64,000 nucleotides of DNA from Candidatus Latescibacterota bacterium (GCA_022822725.1 JAJEAN010000001.1:434001-498000), one strand, 5' to 3'; shown: positions 9,242-20,365, counted from the stretch's first letter. Notes: generated by a model not told the origin, from the letters alone. Program-made: numbers and translations.

Positions 9242-9625
9242 GATGCGGTTGAGCGCGCGGTCGAGCGAAGCCCTGGCCCGGTCGACGTCGACGTCTTCTT
9301 CGCCCGATCCCAGGCGCTGGCGCGCCCGTTCCTCGGCCTGTTTAGCCCTTTCAACGTCGATGGCGCCGACCTCTTCGATGGTCTCGGCCAGGACCGTAAC
9401 CTGGGCCCTGAGCACTTCGACGAATCCGCCGGACACGGTATACTGCGTGCGGCCCTCGTCGTTCCGGATGGTCAGCACGCCGGGCCGCAGGGAGGTGAGT
9501 AAAGGCACGTGGCCGATCAGCACTTCGAAATAGCCGTCCGTGCCGGGAGCCAGCACGCTGCGCACCTCGCCTTCGAAGGCCATGCTCGAGGGTGTTACGA
9601 TGACCAGGGGGAATTCGCCTGCCAT
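9224..9625 (-). CDS. atpC: ATP synthase epsilon subunit
   Basis: This 133-residue protein is the F1 epsilon subunit of the central rotor stalk, which inhibits wasteful ATP hydrolysis. The N-terminal beta-sandwich begins PLVIVTPSSMAFEGEVRSV and contains the conserved GTDGYFEVLIGHVPLLTSL. The C-terminal helical hairpin is Arg/Glu rich, and the length is normal. It is the last gene of the operon, 3 bases after atpD. Its final codons lie inside a two-copy tandem repeat. Confidence 0.96.
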   Translation of the reverse strand: MAGEFPLVIVTPSSMAFEGEVRSVLAPGTDGYFEVLIGHVPLLTSLRPGVLTIRNDEGRTQYTVSGGFVEVLRAQVTVLAETIEEVGAIDVERAKQAEERARQRLGSGEEDVDVDRARASLDRALNRIKATQQ

Positions 9626-9628
9626 GAT

Positions 9629-11921
<2,293 letters not shown>

Positions 11922-11931
11922 GTTGCCCTTT

Positions 11932-13464
11932 CTACGCGTTGAACGTCTTGCTGAATTCCTCGACCGCGTCCCGGATGCGCTGTTCGGCGTCTTCGCTCAG
12001 TTCTTTGGTCTCCCGGATCTCGCGGCCCACGTCCGAATGGTGCGTCTCCATGTGCTGGAGGAAGGCCGCCACGAAGGGCTGCACCTGGCCCACCTCGAGG
12101 TCGTTCAACAACCCGTTGACGCCCACGTAAAGCGAGAGGATCTGCTCCTCGACGGCCATGGGCCGGTACTGGGGCTGCTTGAGCAGTTCGACCAGCCGCT
12201 CGCCCAGGTGAAGCTCCCGCTGCGTGGTCTGGTCCAGTCCCGACGTGCCGAACCGGGCGAAGGCCTCCAGCTCGCGGTACCGGGCCAGCGACGTTCGCAA
12301 AAGCCCGGCTACCTGGCGCGATTTCATCGCCTTGATCTGCGCGGCGCCGCCCACGCGGGAGACCGACAGGCCCACGTTCACCGCCGGCCGCTGACCGGCG
12401 AAGAACAGGTTGGATTCCAGGAAGATCTGTCCGTCGGTGATGGAAATCACGTTGGTCGGAATGTACGTCGACACGTCGCCGAACTGGGTCTCGATGACGG
12501 GCAGCGCGGTCAGCGATCCGGATCCGTATTCTTCGCTCATCTTGGCCGCCCGTTCCAGGAGCCGGGAGTGGAGGTAGAACACGTCCCCCGGATAGGCTTC
12601 CCGGCCCGGCGGCCGCCGCAGGTTCAGCGACAACTGCCGGTAGGCCACCGCGTGCTTGGTCAGATCGTCGTAGATGACGAGGGCGTGCTTGCCGTTGTCG
12701 CGGTAATGCTCGCCCATGGTCGCGCCGCCGTAGGGCGCCAGGAACTGCATCGGCGCCGGCGTGCTGGCCGAGGCCACGACCACGGTGGTGTATTCCATCG
12801 CGCCGTGTTCCTCCAGGGTCGCGACCGTCTTGGCGATCGTGGAACCCTTCTGGCCGACGGCGACGTAGATACAGACCATGTCCTGGCCCTTCTGGTTGAT
12901 GATCGCGTCCAGGGCCACGGCCGTCTTGCCCGTCTGCCGGTCGCCGATGATAAGCTCCCGCTGCCCCCTTCCGATGGGGAACATGCTGTCGATCACCTTC
13001 AGGCCGGTATACATGGGTTCGTTCACAGGCTGGCGCTGCACGACGCCGGGGGCCTTCGTCTCGATCGGGCGGGACTCCGCACCTACCACGGGTCCCTTTC
13101 CGTCTATCGGCCGGCCCAGGGAATCCACCACGCGGCCCAGCAGGCCGTCGCCCACGGCGCACTCGACGATGCGCCCCGTCCGCTTGACCGGATCGCCCTC
13201 CTTGATCAGCTCGTCGTCCCCGAAGAGGATGCACCCGACGTTGTCCTCTTCCAGGTTCAGCACCATGCCCACCACGTCGTTGGGAAACTCGACCAGTTCG
13301 TTCGCCATCACGTTGGAGAGGCCCTGTACGCGGGCAATCCCGTCGCCGACCTGGAGCGCGGTACCCGTTTCGTAGATGTCGACCTCTCTCTTGAAGTCGA
13401 GTATCTGCTGCTTGAGGAGTTCGGAGACCTCGTCCGCACGAATTGCAATTTCATCAAACGCCAT
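11932..13464 (-). CDS. atpA: ATP synthase alpha subunit
   Basis: This 510-residue protein is the non-catalytic nucleotide-binding subunit of F1. The P-loop GDRQTGKT and the conserved [13 protein letters not shown] are present. An in-frame ATG 12 bases upstream (13476) is possible. The ATG at 13464 is chosen because a GGAG lies 6 bases before it and relatives begin near this residue. The gene follows atpH after 18 bases. Confidence 0.97.
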   Translation of the reverse strand: MAFDEIAIRADEVSELLKQQILDFKREVDIYETGTALQVGDGIARVQGLSNVMANELVEFPNDVVGMVLNLEEDNVGCILFGDDELIKEGDPVKRTGRIVECAVGDGLLGRVVDSLGRPIDGKGPVVGAESRPIETKAPGVVQRQPVNEPMYTGLKVIDSMFPIGRGQRELIIGDRQTGKTAVALDAIINQKGQDMVCIYVAVGQKGSTIAKTVATLEEHGAMEYTTVVVASASTPAPMQFLAPYGGATMGEHYRDNGKHALVIYDDLTKHAVAYRQLSLNLRRPPGREAYPGDVFYLHSRLLERAAKMSEEYGSGSLTALPVIETQFGDVSTYIPTNVISITDGQIFLESNLFFAGQRPAVNVGLSVSRVGGAAQIKAMKSRQVAGLLRTSLARYRELEAFARFGTSGLDQTTQRELHLGERLVELLKQPQYRPMAVEEQILSLYVGVNGLLNDLEVGQVQPFVAAFLQHMETHHSDVGREIRETKELSEDAEQRIRDAVEEFSKTFNA

Positions 13465-13482
13465 AGTCTTCTCCATCGAAGG

Positions 13483-14025
13483 TCATTTTCGAACGAACGC
13501 CTGCCGGACCCGCTGGAGCTGTGTCGCCAGGCTGCTGTCGAACACCTGGTCGCCCACGCGCACCACGAAACCTCCGATCAGGTCCGGGTCCACATTAGTC
13601 CGCATACGAACGCTTTTTCCGGTCTGCGCTTCCAGTCTGGTTTTCAAGTCGTCTTCCTGCGCGTCGGTCAGCGCGACCGCGCTTGCGACCTCCGCGTTTA
13701 CGATGCCGTCCCATTCGTCCAGGATCGTGTGGCAGGCGTCCAGGATTTCCGGCAGGTTGCGCGCCCGCCGCCTGGAAGCCAGCAGAAAGAGGAAATTCAG
13801 AGTGATGTCCTGTACTTTGCCTTCGAATATCTCACCCAGCATGCGTTGCTTTACGTCAGCGGGTATGACTTTGTCCGTGATGAACTCCACGAAGGGTTGC
13901 GAGTCCCGGCACAACTGCTCGAAAGCCGTGATTTCCCCGCGCACCGCGTCCAGGGCGTCGGTTTCCGCCGCAGCTTCCAGCCACGCCCCGGCATAACGGT
14001 ATGCGATGTCGGTCTTGCTGGCCAT
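13483..14025 (-). CDS. atpH: ATP synthase delta subunit
   Basis: This 180-residue protein joins the peripheral stalk to F1. It begins ASKTDIAYRYAGAWLEAA, typical of the family's N-terminal helical domain. It ends in the C-terminal DPDLIGGFVVRVGDQVFDSS motif characteristic of bacterial delta/OSCP. Length and position between atpF and atpA are normal. Confidence 0.95.
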   Translation of the reverse strand: MASKTDIAYRYAGAWLEAAAETDALDAVRGEITAFEQLCRDSQPFVEFITDKVIPADVKQRMLGEIFEGKVQDITLNFLFLLASRRRARNLPEILDACHTILDEWDGIVNAEVASAVALTDAQEDDLKTRLEAQTGKSVRMRTNVDPDLIGGFVVRVGDQVFDSSLATQLQRVRQAFVRK

Positions 14026-14032
14026 CGGTCCC

Positions 14033-14539
14033 TTATTCCTTTGAAGGCATCTGAGCGATAAACTCGTCCACGACCTTACGGTGTTCCGTCGCGTCCAGTG
14101 TGCTGTTCAGGATCCTGCCCGCGATTTCCACCGCCAGGTCTCCCACCTGTGCGCGCAGTTCGGCCACGGCGATTTCCTTCTCGCGCCGGATCGTGTTGCG
14201 CGCCTTCTCGAGCTCCCGGTCCGCGTCCTGCTGGGTCTGCTCGAGGATCCTGCCGCGTTCCGCGTTGGCCTGGTCGACCGCGGCCTGCATCTTCTCGCGG
14301 GCCTCGGCCTCGATTTCGTCGAGCCGCCTCCGGGCTTCCTCGTGCAGACGGTCCAGTTCAGCCCGGTCCGCGTCCAGTCCGGCCATGCGGTCGCGGATGT
14401 CCCGTTTCCTGTCTTCGATGGCCTGGGCGATGATGCCGAAGACATACTTCCTCAGGACGAAGAACAGGACGGCGAACCCGATCATCTGGATGATCAGGGT
14501 GCTCAGGTCAATGCCAAGATCGTGCAAGATATCTAACAC
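14033..14539 (-). CDS. atpF: ATP synthase b subunit
   Basis: This 168-residue protein is the membrane-anchored peripheral stalk. A single membrane helix at residues about 12-30 (LIIQMIGFAVLFFVLRKYVF) is followed by a long charged coiled coil rich in Arg, Glu and Ala. There is only one b-type gene, so a homodimer is expected. It lies between atpE and atpH. Confidence 0.95.
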   Translation of the reverse strand: MLDILHDLGIDLSTLIIQMIGFAVLFFVLRKYVFGIIAQAIEDRKRDIRDRMAGLDADRAELDRLHEEARRRLDEIEAEAREKMQAAVDQANAERGRILEQTQQDADRELEKARNTIRREKEIAVAELRAQVGDLAVEIAGRILNSTLDATEHRKVVDEFIAQMPSKE

Positions 14540-14606
14540 GCGCTATGCTCCTTCGAACGCCGGCGGCACGCTCCTTAACAGGCGCGCACCGCAAGCCGCT
14601 GGTCTT

Positions 14607-14879
14607 CTACTGGGCGAGGCGGCTGAGTTCCATGACCTGTTCGAAGGACGGCAACTGTCCCTGGAGCATGAAGAACACCAGCAGCCCGTATATAGCCAGC
14701 GATTCCATGAACGCCAGGCCGATGATCAACACCAGCTGTATGCGGCCGGCGGATTCGGGTTGACGGGAAATGCCCTGACAGGCCAGACCGGTGGCGATAC
14801 CCTGTCCCACACCGGAACCGATGGCCGCAACGGAAACGGCCAGCGCGACGCCAAGACCTAAACCCATGTAGTACAGCAT
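14607..14879 (-). CDS. atpE: ATP synthase c subunit (proteolipid ring)
   Basis: This 90-residue hairpin protein forms the rotor ring. Helix 1 contains [11 protein letters not shown], the polar loop is SRQPES, and helix 2 contains the ion-binding glutamate in [15 protein letters not shown]. The glutamine of helix 1, together with Glu-Ser and the tyrosine five residues after the glutamate, matches the residues that coordinate sodium in Na+-type c-rings such as Ilyobacter. The F at position Glu-2 is also common in proton rings. The coupling ion is therefore open. A 67-base spacer separates it from atpF. Confidence 0.96.
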   Translation of the reverse strand: MLYYMGLGLGVALAVSVAAIGSGVGQGIATGLACQGISRQPESAGRIQLVLIIGLAFMESLAIYGLLVFFMLQGQLPSFEQVMELSRLAQ

Positions 14880-14955
14880 GTAAGCGACTCCTTTCGGAAT
14901 GGAGAATGGACTGCAACAAAATCAAACATCTCTATCAGAACCGGTTGTTTCGAAA

Positions 14956-15771
14956 TCAGTGGTCTTCTTCCTCCCCGTGGTCGTGATCCAGGAACTGGGC
15001 CACGTACACGGCGCTGAGCACCGAGAAGATCATCGCCTGGACCGTCCCTGAGAACACGCCGAACATCAACATCGGGACCTGCATCGGCACGAAGGGCACC
15101 TCGAGGGCGCCGATAAGGAACACCGGGGACAGACCCAGCAGCACCAGCACGATCATCTCTTCTCCAAACACGTTTCCGAAGAGGCGGATCGAAAGGGAGA
15201 TGACCTTGGCGAACTCGCCGACGATATGAAGCGGGCACATGAGTATGCCCATCCACTTGGGCTCGCCCCAGAAATGCCAGAGATAGGACTTGAGTCCGAT
15301 CTCGCGCAGACCGATGATGTGGGCCGAGACGATGGAGATCAGGGCGAATCCGAGGGTAGTGTTCAGATCGGCGGTCGGCGACTGCATGCCGGGTATGACG
15401 CCCAGCATGTTCATGAACCAGATGTAGATGAAGAAGGAGGCGAAAAAGGGAATGTACTTCCTGCCGCGCTCCCCGACGATATTGAGGAAGAATCCGTTCA
15501 GTCCCTCGACGGCCATTTCGAACAGCGTCTGGACCGAGCCTTCGGGTATGCGCTTGAACGTTTTTACCGCGATGGCCACAAGAACGAGGACGATTACGAA
15601 AACGAGCAGGGTGTTCAGCAGGAGATCCGGCTGCCTGACGGGTTGGGGGATCCAATCGGCCAGCGGGCCCAGCAGGTAAAATATACCATGTAGAATCGAG
15701 TAGTGCGCTTCACCGCTTCCTCCCTCGGACGCCATCTCCAGAGAGAGGACACTCGACCACGGACCAGTCAA
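14956..15771 (-). CDS. atpB: ATP synthase a subunit
   Basis: This 271-residue membrane protein forms the ion half-channels facing the c-ring. The essential arginine lies in SLSIRLFGNVFGEEM. Other conserved parts are FFASFFIYIWFMNMLGVIPG and a His/Asp/Glu-rich C-terminus (DHDHGEEEDH). The start at 15771 gives a short N-terminal extension, and the in-frame ATG at 15735 (residue 13) is an alternative. The gene follows the atpI-like gene by 12 bases. Confidence 0.95.
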   Translation of the reverse strand: MTGPWSSVLSLEMASEGGSGEAHYSILHGIFYLLGPLADWIPQPVRQPDLLLNTLLVFVIVLVLVAIAVKTFKRIPEGSVQTLFEMAVEGLNGFFLNIVGERGRKYIPFFASFFIYIWFMNMLGVIPGMQSPTADLNTTLGFALISIVSAHIIGLREIGLKSYLWHFWGEPKWMGILMCPLHIVGEFAKVISLSIRLFGNVFGEEMIVLVLLGLSPVFLIGALEVPFVPMQVPMLMFGVFSGTVQAMIFSVLSAVYVAQFLDHDHGEEEDH

Positions 15772-15783
15772 AGGACAACCTCC

Positions 15784-16245
15784 TTACCGGTAAGACCGCT
15801 TCGGCTTGTTCAGCACTGCGGTCCAGTCTGCCCGATTATCCGACGAACCCTGTTTCATGACCAGGACGAGGCCGCACAGGGTCAGCGTGAAGGGAATCAG
15901 GGACACGCCCGTCAGCAATCCGATGGGGTGGAACCAGTTCCCCGACGTCACGAAATAAAGCACGATGCCCAGCAGCGGCAACTTGGCCATCAACAGCAGG
16001 AACAGCTTGTTGCGGTTCCGCTTGACCTGCTCGCCGGGCGTCACGAAACGGCGTACCAGCCAGGCCGTGACATAAAGCATCATCAGTCCGATTATCGACC
16101 CGGCGAAGAAGTTGACGGCAAGCAGATCCGCGCCCGCCACGCGCGCCGCGATGGTGCCGACGATGGTCAGCACGGCGCAGATCCGGTAGACGCGGGGCAG
16201 GAAGCGCCTCAGCGGTTCGCCGTCATGTTCAGTGGTTTGCGCCAT
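15784..16245 (-). CDS. atpI: ATP synthase subunit I-like protein (AtpI)
   Basis: This 153-residue protein has four predicted membrane segments arranged in two hairpins, and sits directly upstream of atpB where AtpI is normally encoded. AtpI-type proteins assist c-ring assembly and, with AtpZ, have been linked to divalent cation transport. The sequence is divergent, so the call rests on topology and position. It overlaps the AtpZ-like gene by 17 bases. Confidence 0.7.
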   Translation of the reverse strand: MAQTTEHDGEPLRRFLPRVYRICAVLTIVGTIAARVAGADLLAVNFFAGSIIGLMMLYVTAWLVRRFVTPGEQVKRNRNKLFLLLMAKLPLLGIVLYFVTSGNWFHPIGLLTGVSLIPFTLTLCGLVLVMKQGSSDNRADWTAVLNKPKRSYR

Positions 16246-16498
16246 CTCTCTCCCGTTCCGCCGCTTCGATCTTTCTGTTCAGCCGTTTCAACGTCCTTGC
16301 CATCTCCAGGAACCCGGCCACGACCCCGAGCATGGCGCCGACGACGCCGCCCCAGGGCTTCAACTCAGGCCAGGCCAGTTCGACCTGGTGACCCAGGAAG
16401 TACCCGATCGCGGTGGCGAAAACCAGGGTCAGGCCGATTACGGCGAGCTCCCCGGCTTCCCTCATATACTGCCATTTGCCCTGCGTGTCCCGTGCCAT
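16229..16498 (-). CDS. atpZ: AtpZ/AtpI-type small membrane protein
   Basis: This 89-residue protein has two membrane helices: GELAVIGLTLVFATAIGYFLG and, after a short loop, WGGVVGAMLGVVAGFLEM. The tail is charged. This is the AtpZ (F0F1-ATPase subunit, PF09527) pattern, in the expected place at the head of the atp operon. It overlaps the atpI-like gene. A partner role with AtpI in ATP synthase assembly or Mg2+ uptake is known for the family. Confidence 0.8.
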   Translation of the reverse strand: MARDTQGKWQYMREAGELAVIGLTLVFATAIGYFLGHQVELAWPELKPWGGVVGAMLGVVAGFLEMARTLKRLNRKIEAAERERDGANH

Positions 16499-16508
16499 AG
16501 ACCATCAG

Positions 16509-16904
16509 TCAACGCCCGTAAGAATGTTTCGGTTCGCCTGATTCGCCTGGTTTCGCCTGGTCCACCTGGTCCGGCCGGCCCGATCCGACGGGTTCGTCCG
16601 CCATGGCCGAATTCCCGTGGAAGACCGCCCCTTCCTCGATGACGAGGGTCTTGGTCTTCAGGTCGCCGACCAGGATGGATTTGCCCCCCAGGAGTATGTG
16701 TTGAGATACGACAAGCCGGCTTTCCACGTAACCATGAATGACCGCGGTCTTGGACTCTATGGACGATCCCACGATCCGGCCGGACTTGCCGACCTCGACC
16801 CCTTCGGTGGCTCTCACGTCGCCGTGCACGGTGCCGTCTACCCGGATATTGCCCTCAACTTCCATCGAGCCGTTCACCTCGGCGCCTTTGGCTATGATCG
16901 TCAT
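16509..16904 (-). CDS. Bactofilin (polymer-forming cytoskeletal protein)
   Basis: This 131-residue protein has a central right-handed beta-helix of short repeats (MEVEGNIRVDGTVHGDVRAT and similar) typical of bactofilins, which self-assemble into filaments at the membrane. The C-terminal tail (residues about 105-131) is rich in Gly, Pro, Gln and Asp with short repeated words. The M23 peptidase gene lies immediately upstream, a pairing known from other bacteria where a bactofilin scaffolds an LmdC-type peptidase to shape the wall. It lies 10 bases before atpZ. Confidence 0.92.
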   Translation of the reverse strand: MTIIAKGAEVNGSMEVEGNIRVDGTVHGDVRATEGVEVGKSGRIVGSSIESKTAVIHGYVESRLVVSQHILLGGKSILVGDLKTKTLVIEEGAVFHGNSAMADEPVGSGRPDQVDQAKPGESGEPKHSYGR

Positions 16905-16959
16905 ACCGCGCTCCTGGAATCGTCCCGCGTATCGTCCCGCACCTGATGGACTGAACGGG

Positions 16960-17940
16960 TCAGCGTTGCGTTCGCAGGCTCACCAGCAGATCGTCCCAGT
17001 GGATCACCTCGGGCAGGTAGCCGCGGGGGTCGACGGGAACGTCGTCTTTCCAGACTTCGTAATGCAGATGCGGTGCCGTACTTCGGCCCGTATTCCCGAC
17101 CAGGGCGATGATCTGCCCCCGGCGGACCGCCTGGCCGCGGTCGACGCGCAGCCTGGCGTTGTGACCGTAACGCGTCGACATATCATATCCGTGATCGATC
17201 TCGACCAGCCAGCCCAGGTTCTGGTCCCAGTCCGCGAACGTCACGATCCCGTCGGCCGTGGACACGACCGGCATGCTCTCGCGGGCTGCGACGTCCAGGC
17301 CGAAATGCGGCGCGGCGATCGGGTCGTCCCCGGTCAGAAACTCCCGAGTCACCCAGCCTGCCACGGGCCATATGGACGGCACGTAGCGAAAAAGGGCCGC
17401 GCTTGCGCTTTCCGTGGCGGCTGCGTCGGCCATGGCGGCCTGACCGGCCTGATTGGCCTGGTTGGCCTGACTGGCTGCAGCATCCGCCGCCAGGCCGTCA
17501 TCCGCCAGGAAGGGCAGCCCGTCCCGGCGGGCGGTCACGACGGACCAGGCCGACCGGTGGCCGGATACGTCGTCCACGCGGGCCAGGTATCCGGATTCGA
17601 TCCCCTCGACACCCGCCAGCCTGCGAATGGTGCTGACGGTCTCTTTTAATTCCTCAAGCTGCCGGGCCAGTTCCATGGACCTGTCCTCGACCGACTCCAT
17701 CTGTTCCTTCCAGGAATAGCCGAATGTTACGTCTACGACACCCGACGGAAGGACCAGGACAGCCACGGGCGCGAGTACGCAAAGGCCGATCACCACGACG
17801 AGGGCGCCGAACAGGAACCGCGGCATGCGCATTTCGTGCGCCCGGCCCGATCGGTCGGAGACGAAAACCAATGTCATCCAGTGCATTCTGAACATGGCCG
17901 ACACCGCCCCTGATACGTGCGAACCCCCTTGTTCAGTCAC
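16960..17940 (-). CDS. M23 family metallopeptidase, membrane anchored
   Basis: The protein has up to 326 residues. A short cytoplasmic N-terminus (VFVSDRSGRAHEMRMPRF) precedes one membrane helix, a short coiled coil (ESVEDRSMELARQLEELKET), a Gln/Ala/Asn-rich low-complexity stretch, and a C-terminal LytM domain. Zinc ligands are visible in HFGLDV and HLHYEVW. The enzyme would cut peptidoglycan peptides. The listed start is a GTG; ATGs at 17895 or 17877 are realistic alternatives because the typical N-terminal motif begins there. A strong promoter at 17971-17998 lies just upstream, so transcription of the bactofilin-atp block may begin here. Confidence 0.87.
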   Translation of the reverse strand: MTEQGGSHVSGAVSAMFRMHWMTLVFVSDRSGRAHEMRMPRFLFGALVVVIGLCVLAPVAVLVLPSGVVDVTFGYSWKEQMESVEDRSMELARQLEELKETVSTIRRLAGVEGIESGYLARVDDVSGHRSAWSVVTARRDGLPFLADDGLAADAAASQANQANQAGQAAMADAAATESASAALFRYVPSIWPVAGWVTREFLTGDDPIAAPHFGLDVAARESMPVVSTADGIVTFADWDQNLGWLVEIDHGYDMSTRYGHNARLRVDRGQAVRRGQIIALVGNTGRSTAPHLHYEVWKDDVPVDPRGYLPEVIHWDDLLVSLRTQR

Positions 17941-17970
17941 GCCTTTCGACGGATTCGGCGCAACAGCATA

Positions 17971-17998
17971 AATATAGAACGCCGGCCCGAAAAGTCAA
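17971..17998 (-). promoter_or_regulatory. Sigma-70-type promoter for the M23-bactofilin-atp block
   Basis: On the minus strand TTGACT and TATATT are separated by 16 bases. They lie 30-100 bases upstream of the candidate start codons of the peptidase gene and downstream of the parB stop. Confidence 0.65.
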
Positions 17999-18059
17999 CG
18001 GATATCGGCAAAATAACGGGGCTGAACAGGCGGGGGGCGTGTGCGGGGTCAGGCGCGTC

Positions 18060-18920
18060 TCACAGCCGGACTTTCAGCAGTTCGAGGATGCGGTTCAGGT
18101 CGTCCGTGGAATAGAACTCGATTTCGATCTTCCCCTTGTGCTGCCTGCGATTGATGTTCACCTTCGTGCCGAGGATGCGCTGCATGATGGACTCGGCGGC
18201 CGCGAGGTCGTGGGGCTTGCGCGCCGGGGCGCTTTCCCGCTTCTCCTCGTAGCGTTTCTTGACCAGTTCTTCCACCTTGCGGACGGACAGGCCTTTCCTG
18301 ACGACCTGCTTGCACAACTCGGCCTGTTCCGTACGGTTCTCCAGCCCGAGCAGCGCACGCGCGTGGCCCATGGTGATCTCGTCGGCCAGGAGGCACTTCT
18401 GGACTTCGGCCGGCAGTTTCAGCAGCCGGAGCGTGTTGGCCACCGTCGTCCTGTTCTTCCCCACGCGGGTGGCGACTTCCTCCTGCGTGAGGTGGCATTC
18501 TTCCTGCAGCCTCAGGTAAGCCCGGGCTTCGTGGATCGGGTTCAGGTCGTCCCGCTGGATGTTCTCGATAAGCGACAGTTCCATCATTTCTTCGGGGGAT
18601 GAAACCGCCATGACGATGGCCGGTATGGTCTGGTAGCCCGTTTGCCTGGCGGCCCGCAGCCTCCGTTCCCCGGCGATCAGTTCGTATTCCTCCTGCCCGT
18701 CCTTCCGGCGGACGGTGACCGGCTGGATCACGCCTTTTTCGAGGATGGACCGGGCCAGTTCGTCCAGCCGGGCCTGGTCGAAGGACTGCCTCGGTTGGTA
18801 GGGATTGGCCGAAATCCGGTCTATCGGCACCTGGAGCACGCTTTGCCGGCCTTCCTGGTCGTCCGGAAGGTCAGGAATGAGCGCTTCCAGTCCCCGTCCC
18901 AGCACTTTCCTGGCTGCCAT
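18060..18920 (-). CDS. parB: Chromosome partitioning protein ParB
   Basis: This 286-residue protein binds parS and spreads as a CTP-dependent clamp. It begins KVLGRGLEALIPDL, the ParA-interacting N-terminus typical of chromosomal ParB. The CTP/arginine patch GERRLRAARQTG is present. The helix-turn-helix runs through LTQEEVATRVGKNRTTVANTLRLLKLP, and a C-terminal dimerisation segment follows. Its start lies 50 bases inside the parA 3' end, indicating translational coupling. Confidence 0.95.
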   Translation of the reverse strand: MAARKVLGRGLEALIPDLPDDQEGRQSVLQVPIDRISANPYQPRQSFDQARLDELARSILEKGVIQPVTVRRKDGQEEYELIAGERRLRAARQTGYQTIPAIVMAVSSPEEMMELSLIENIQRDDLNPIHEARAYLRLQEECHLTQEEVATRVGKNRTTVANTLRLLKLPAEVQKCLLADEITMGHARALLGLENRTEQAELCKQVVRKGLSVRKVEELVKKRYEEKRESAPARKPHDLAAAESIMQRILGTKVNINRRQHKGKIEIEFYSTDDLNRILELLKVRL

Positions 18921-19674
18921 TGGCCATCACCTCTCTGGCCAGATTCATATAGCTTTCCGCGCCAGACGAGAGAATATCGTAGAGGATGATCGGACTCCCG
19001 AAACTCGGCGCTTCGCTCAACCGTACGTTTCTCGGGATGGTGGTCTGGTAGACCTTGTCCGCGAAATACTGCTTGGCTTCCACCTCGATCTGTCTCGAGA
19101 GATTGAGCCGCTTGTCGTACATCGTCAGGAGGATGCCTTCGATCTTCAGGTTGCGGTTCAGGTGCTTCTGGATCTTGCGGATCGAATTGAGCAGCTGCCC
19201 GAGACCCTCGAGGGCGTAGTACTCGCACTGTATGGGTATCAACACCGAGTCGGCCGCCGTGAGGGCGTTCAGGGTGAGCAGGCTCAGGGACGGAGGGCAG
19301 TCGATCAGGATATATTCGTATTCGTCGCGTATGGGCTTGATCGCGTCGTCAAGCTTCCGCTCCCGGGCGATGGCCGACACCAGTTCGATCTCGGCGCCGA
19401 CCAGCCGGCGATGGGCCGGGACGACGTGGAGCGAAGGGATCTCGGTCTGCTGCACGGCTTCTTCGATGGGGCGCTCGTCCAGCAGAATCTCGTAAATCGT
19501 CACGTCCAGCGTCCGGTCCTGCAGGCCGAGTCCCGACGTGGCGTTCGACTGCGGGTCCAGGTCGACCAGCAGCGTCTTCTTTTCCGCGACACCCAGGCAG
19601 GCGGACAGGTTGACGGACGTCGTCGTCTTGCCGACCCCGCCCTTCTGGTTCGCAATCGAAATGACCTTGCCCAT
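18871..19674 (-). CDS. parA: Chromosome partitioning ATPase ParA
   Basis: This 267-residue protein is a MinD/ParA-type ATPase. The deviant Walker A is KGGVGKTTT near residue 10, Walker A' is LLVDLDPQSNAT, and Walker B is YILIDCPPSLSLLT. There is no N-terminal DNA-binding extension, so it is the short chromosomal type (Soj-like). The ATG at 19674 is chosen over the TTG one codon upstream. A five-copy 31-32-bp repeat lies between ispF and this start. Confidence 0.95.
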   Translation of the reverse strand: MGKVISIANQKGGVGKTTTSVNLSACLGVAEKKTLLVDLDPQSNATSGLGLQDRTLDVTIYEILLDERPIEEAVQQTEIPSLHVVPAHRRLVGAEIELVSAIARERKLDDAIKPIRDEYEYILIDCPPSLSLLTLNALTAADSVLIPIQCEYYALEGLGQLLNSIRKIQKHLNRNLKIEGILLTMYDKRLNLSRQIEVEAKQYFADKVYQTTIPRNVRLSEAPSFGSPIILYDILSSGAESYMNLAREVMANGSQESAGTGTGSAHS

Positions 19675-19700
19675 CAAACACCCCGCGGCGGCACGCGAAG

Positions 19701-19858
19701 ACGCAAATCACCCGCCGACTGCCAGAAAACAACGCAGATCACCCGCCGACTGCCAGAAAACAACGCAAATCACCCGCCGACTTCCAAATAAACAACGCAG
19801 ATCACCCGCCGTCTGCCAAATAATCAACGCAGATCACCCGCCGTCTGCAGAACGGATC
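19701..19858 (-). repeat. Five-copy 31-32-bp tandem repeat between ispF and parA
   Basis: Copies start at 19701, 19732, 19763, 19795 and 19827 and are nearly identical. The fifth copy is the 3' end of ispF itself, including its TGA at 19834-19836, and every other copy keeps the same TGA-containing core. The units abut with no spacers, so this is not a CRISPR array. Confidence 0.85.
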
Positions 19859-20325
19859 AGTACCACGGCGTGGGCCGCGATGCCTTCTTCCCGTCCCGTG
19901 AACCCGAGTCTCTCTGAAGTTGTGGCTTTGATCGACACGCGGTCGTCCGGGAGTCCGAGGGCTTCGCCGATCCGGCTGCGCATCCGCGGCACGAAGGGAG
20001 ACAGTTTCGGACGTTCCGCGACGACGGTGGCGTCCACATTCGTTACAGTATAACCGGATTCACCCAGCGCGTCAACAATCCGATGGAGCAGTACGAGGCT
20101 GGAAATCCCGCGGTAACGGGCGTCGTCATCGGGGAAGTGAACCCCGATGTCTCCCAGCCCGGCCGCGCCCAGGAGGGCGTCGCCGATGGCATGGGAAAGC
20201 ACGTCCGCGTCCGAGTGGCCCTGCAGCCCGCGTTCGTGGGGAATGGTCTCGCCACCCAGCACGAGAAGCCTGCCTTCCGCGAAGGCGTGGACGTCGTAGC
20301 CGAAACCTACGCGAATGTCATCCAT
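19834..20325 (-). CDS. ispF: 2-C-methyl-D-erythritol 2,4-cyclodiphosphate synthase
   Basis: This 163-residue enzyme of the MEP isoprenoid pathway forms a trimer. Zinc ligands are visible in VGFGYDVHAF (Asp and His) and in LQGHSDADVLSHAIGDALLGA (His). The DIGVHFPDDD motif binds the substrate phosphate region, and the C-terminal EGIAAHAVV is typical. The length is normal. It follows ispD after 40 bases, so the two pathway genes are probably co-transcribed. The 3' end has been copied into the spacer ahead of parA. Confidence 0.96.
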   Translation of the reverse strand: MDDIRVGFGYDVHAFAEGRLLVLGGETIPHERGLQGHSDADVLSHAIGDALLGAAGLGDIGVHFPDDDARYRGISSLVLLHRIVDALGESGYTVTNVDATVVAERPKLSPFVPRMRSRIGEALGLPDDRVSIKATTSERLGFTGREEGIAAHAVVLIRSADGG

Positions 20326-20365
20326 GTCCTGAGCCTCGTTCTTCGGTTTTTAAGTTCCCGCACCG

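Noticed and set aside
19701-19858. CRISPR array
   Set aside because: Units are contiguous 31-32-base copies with no unique spacers, and no cas genes are nearby.
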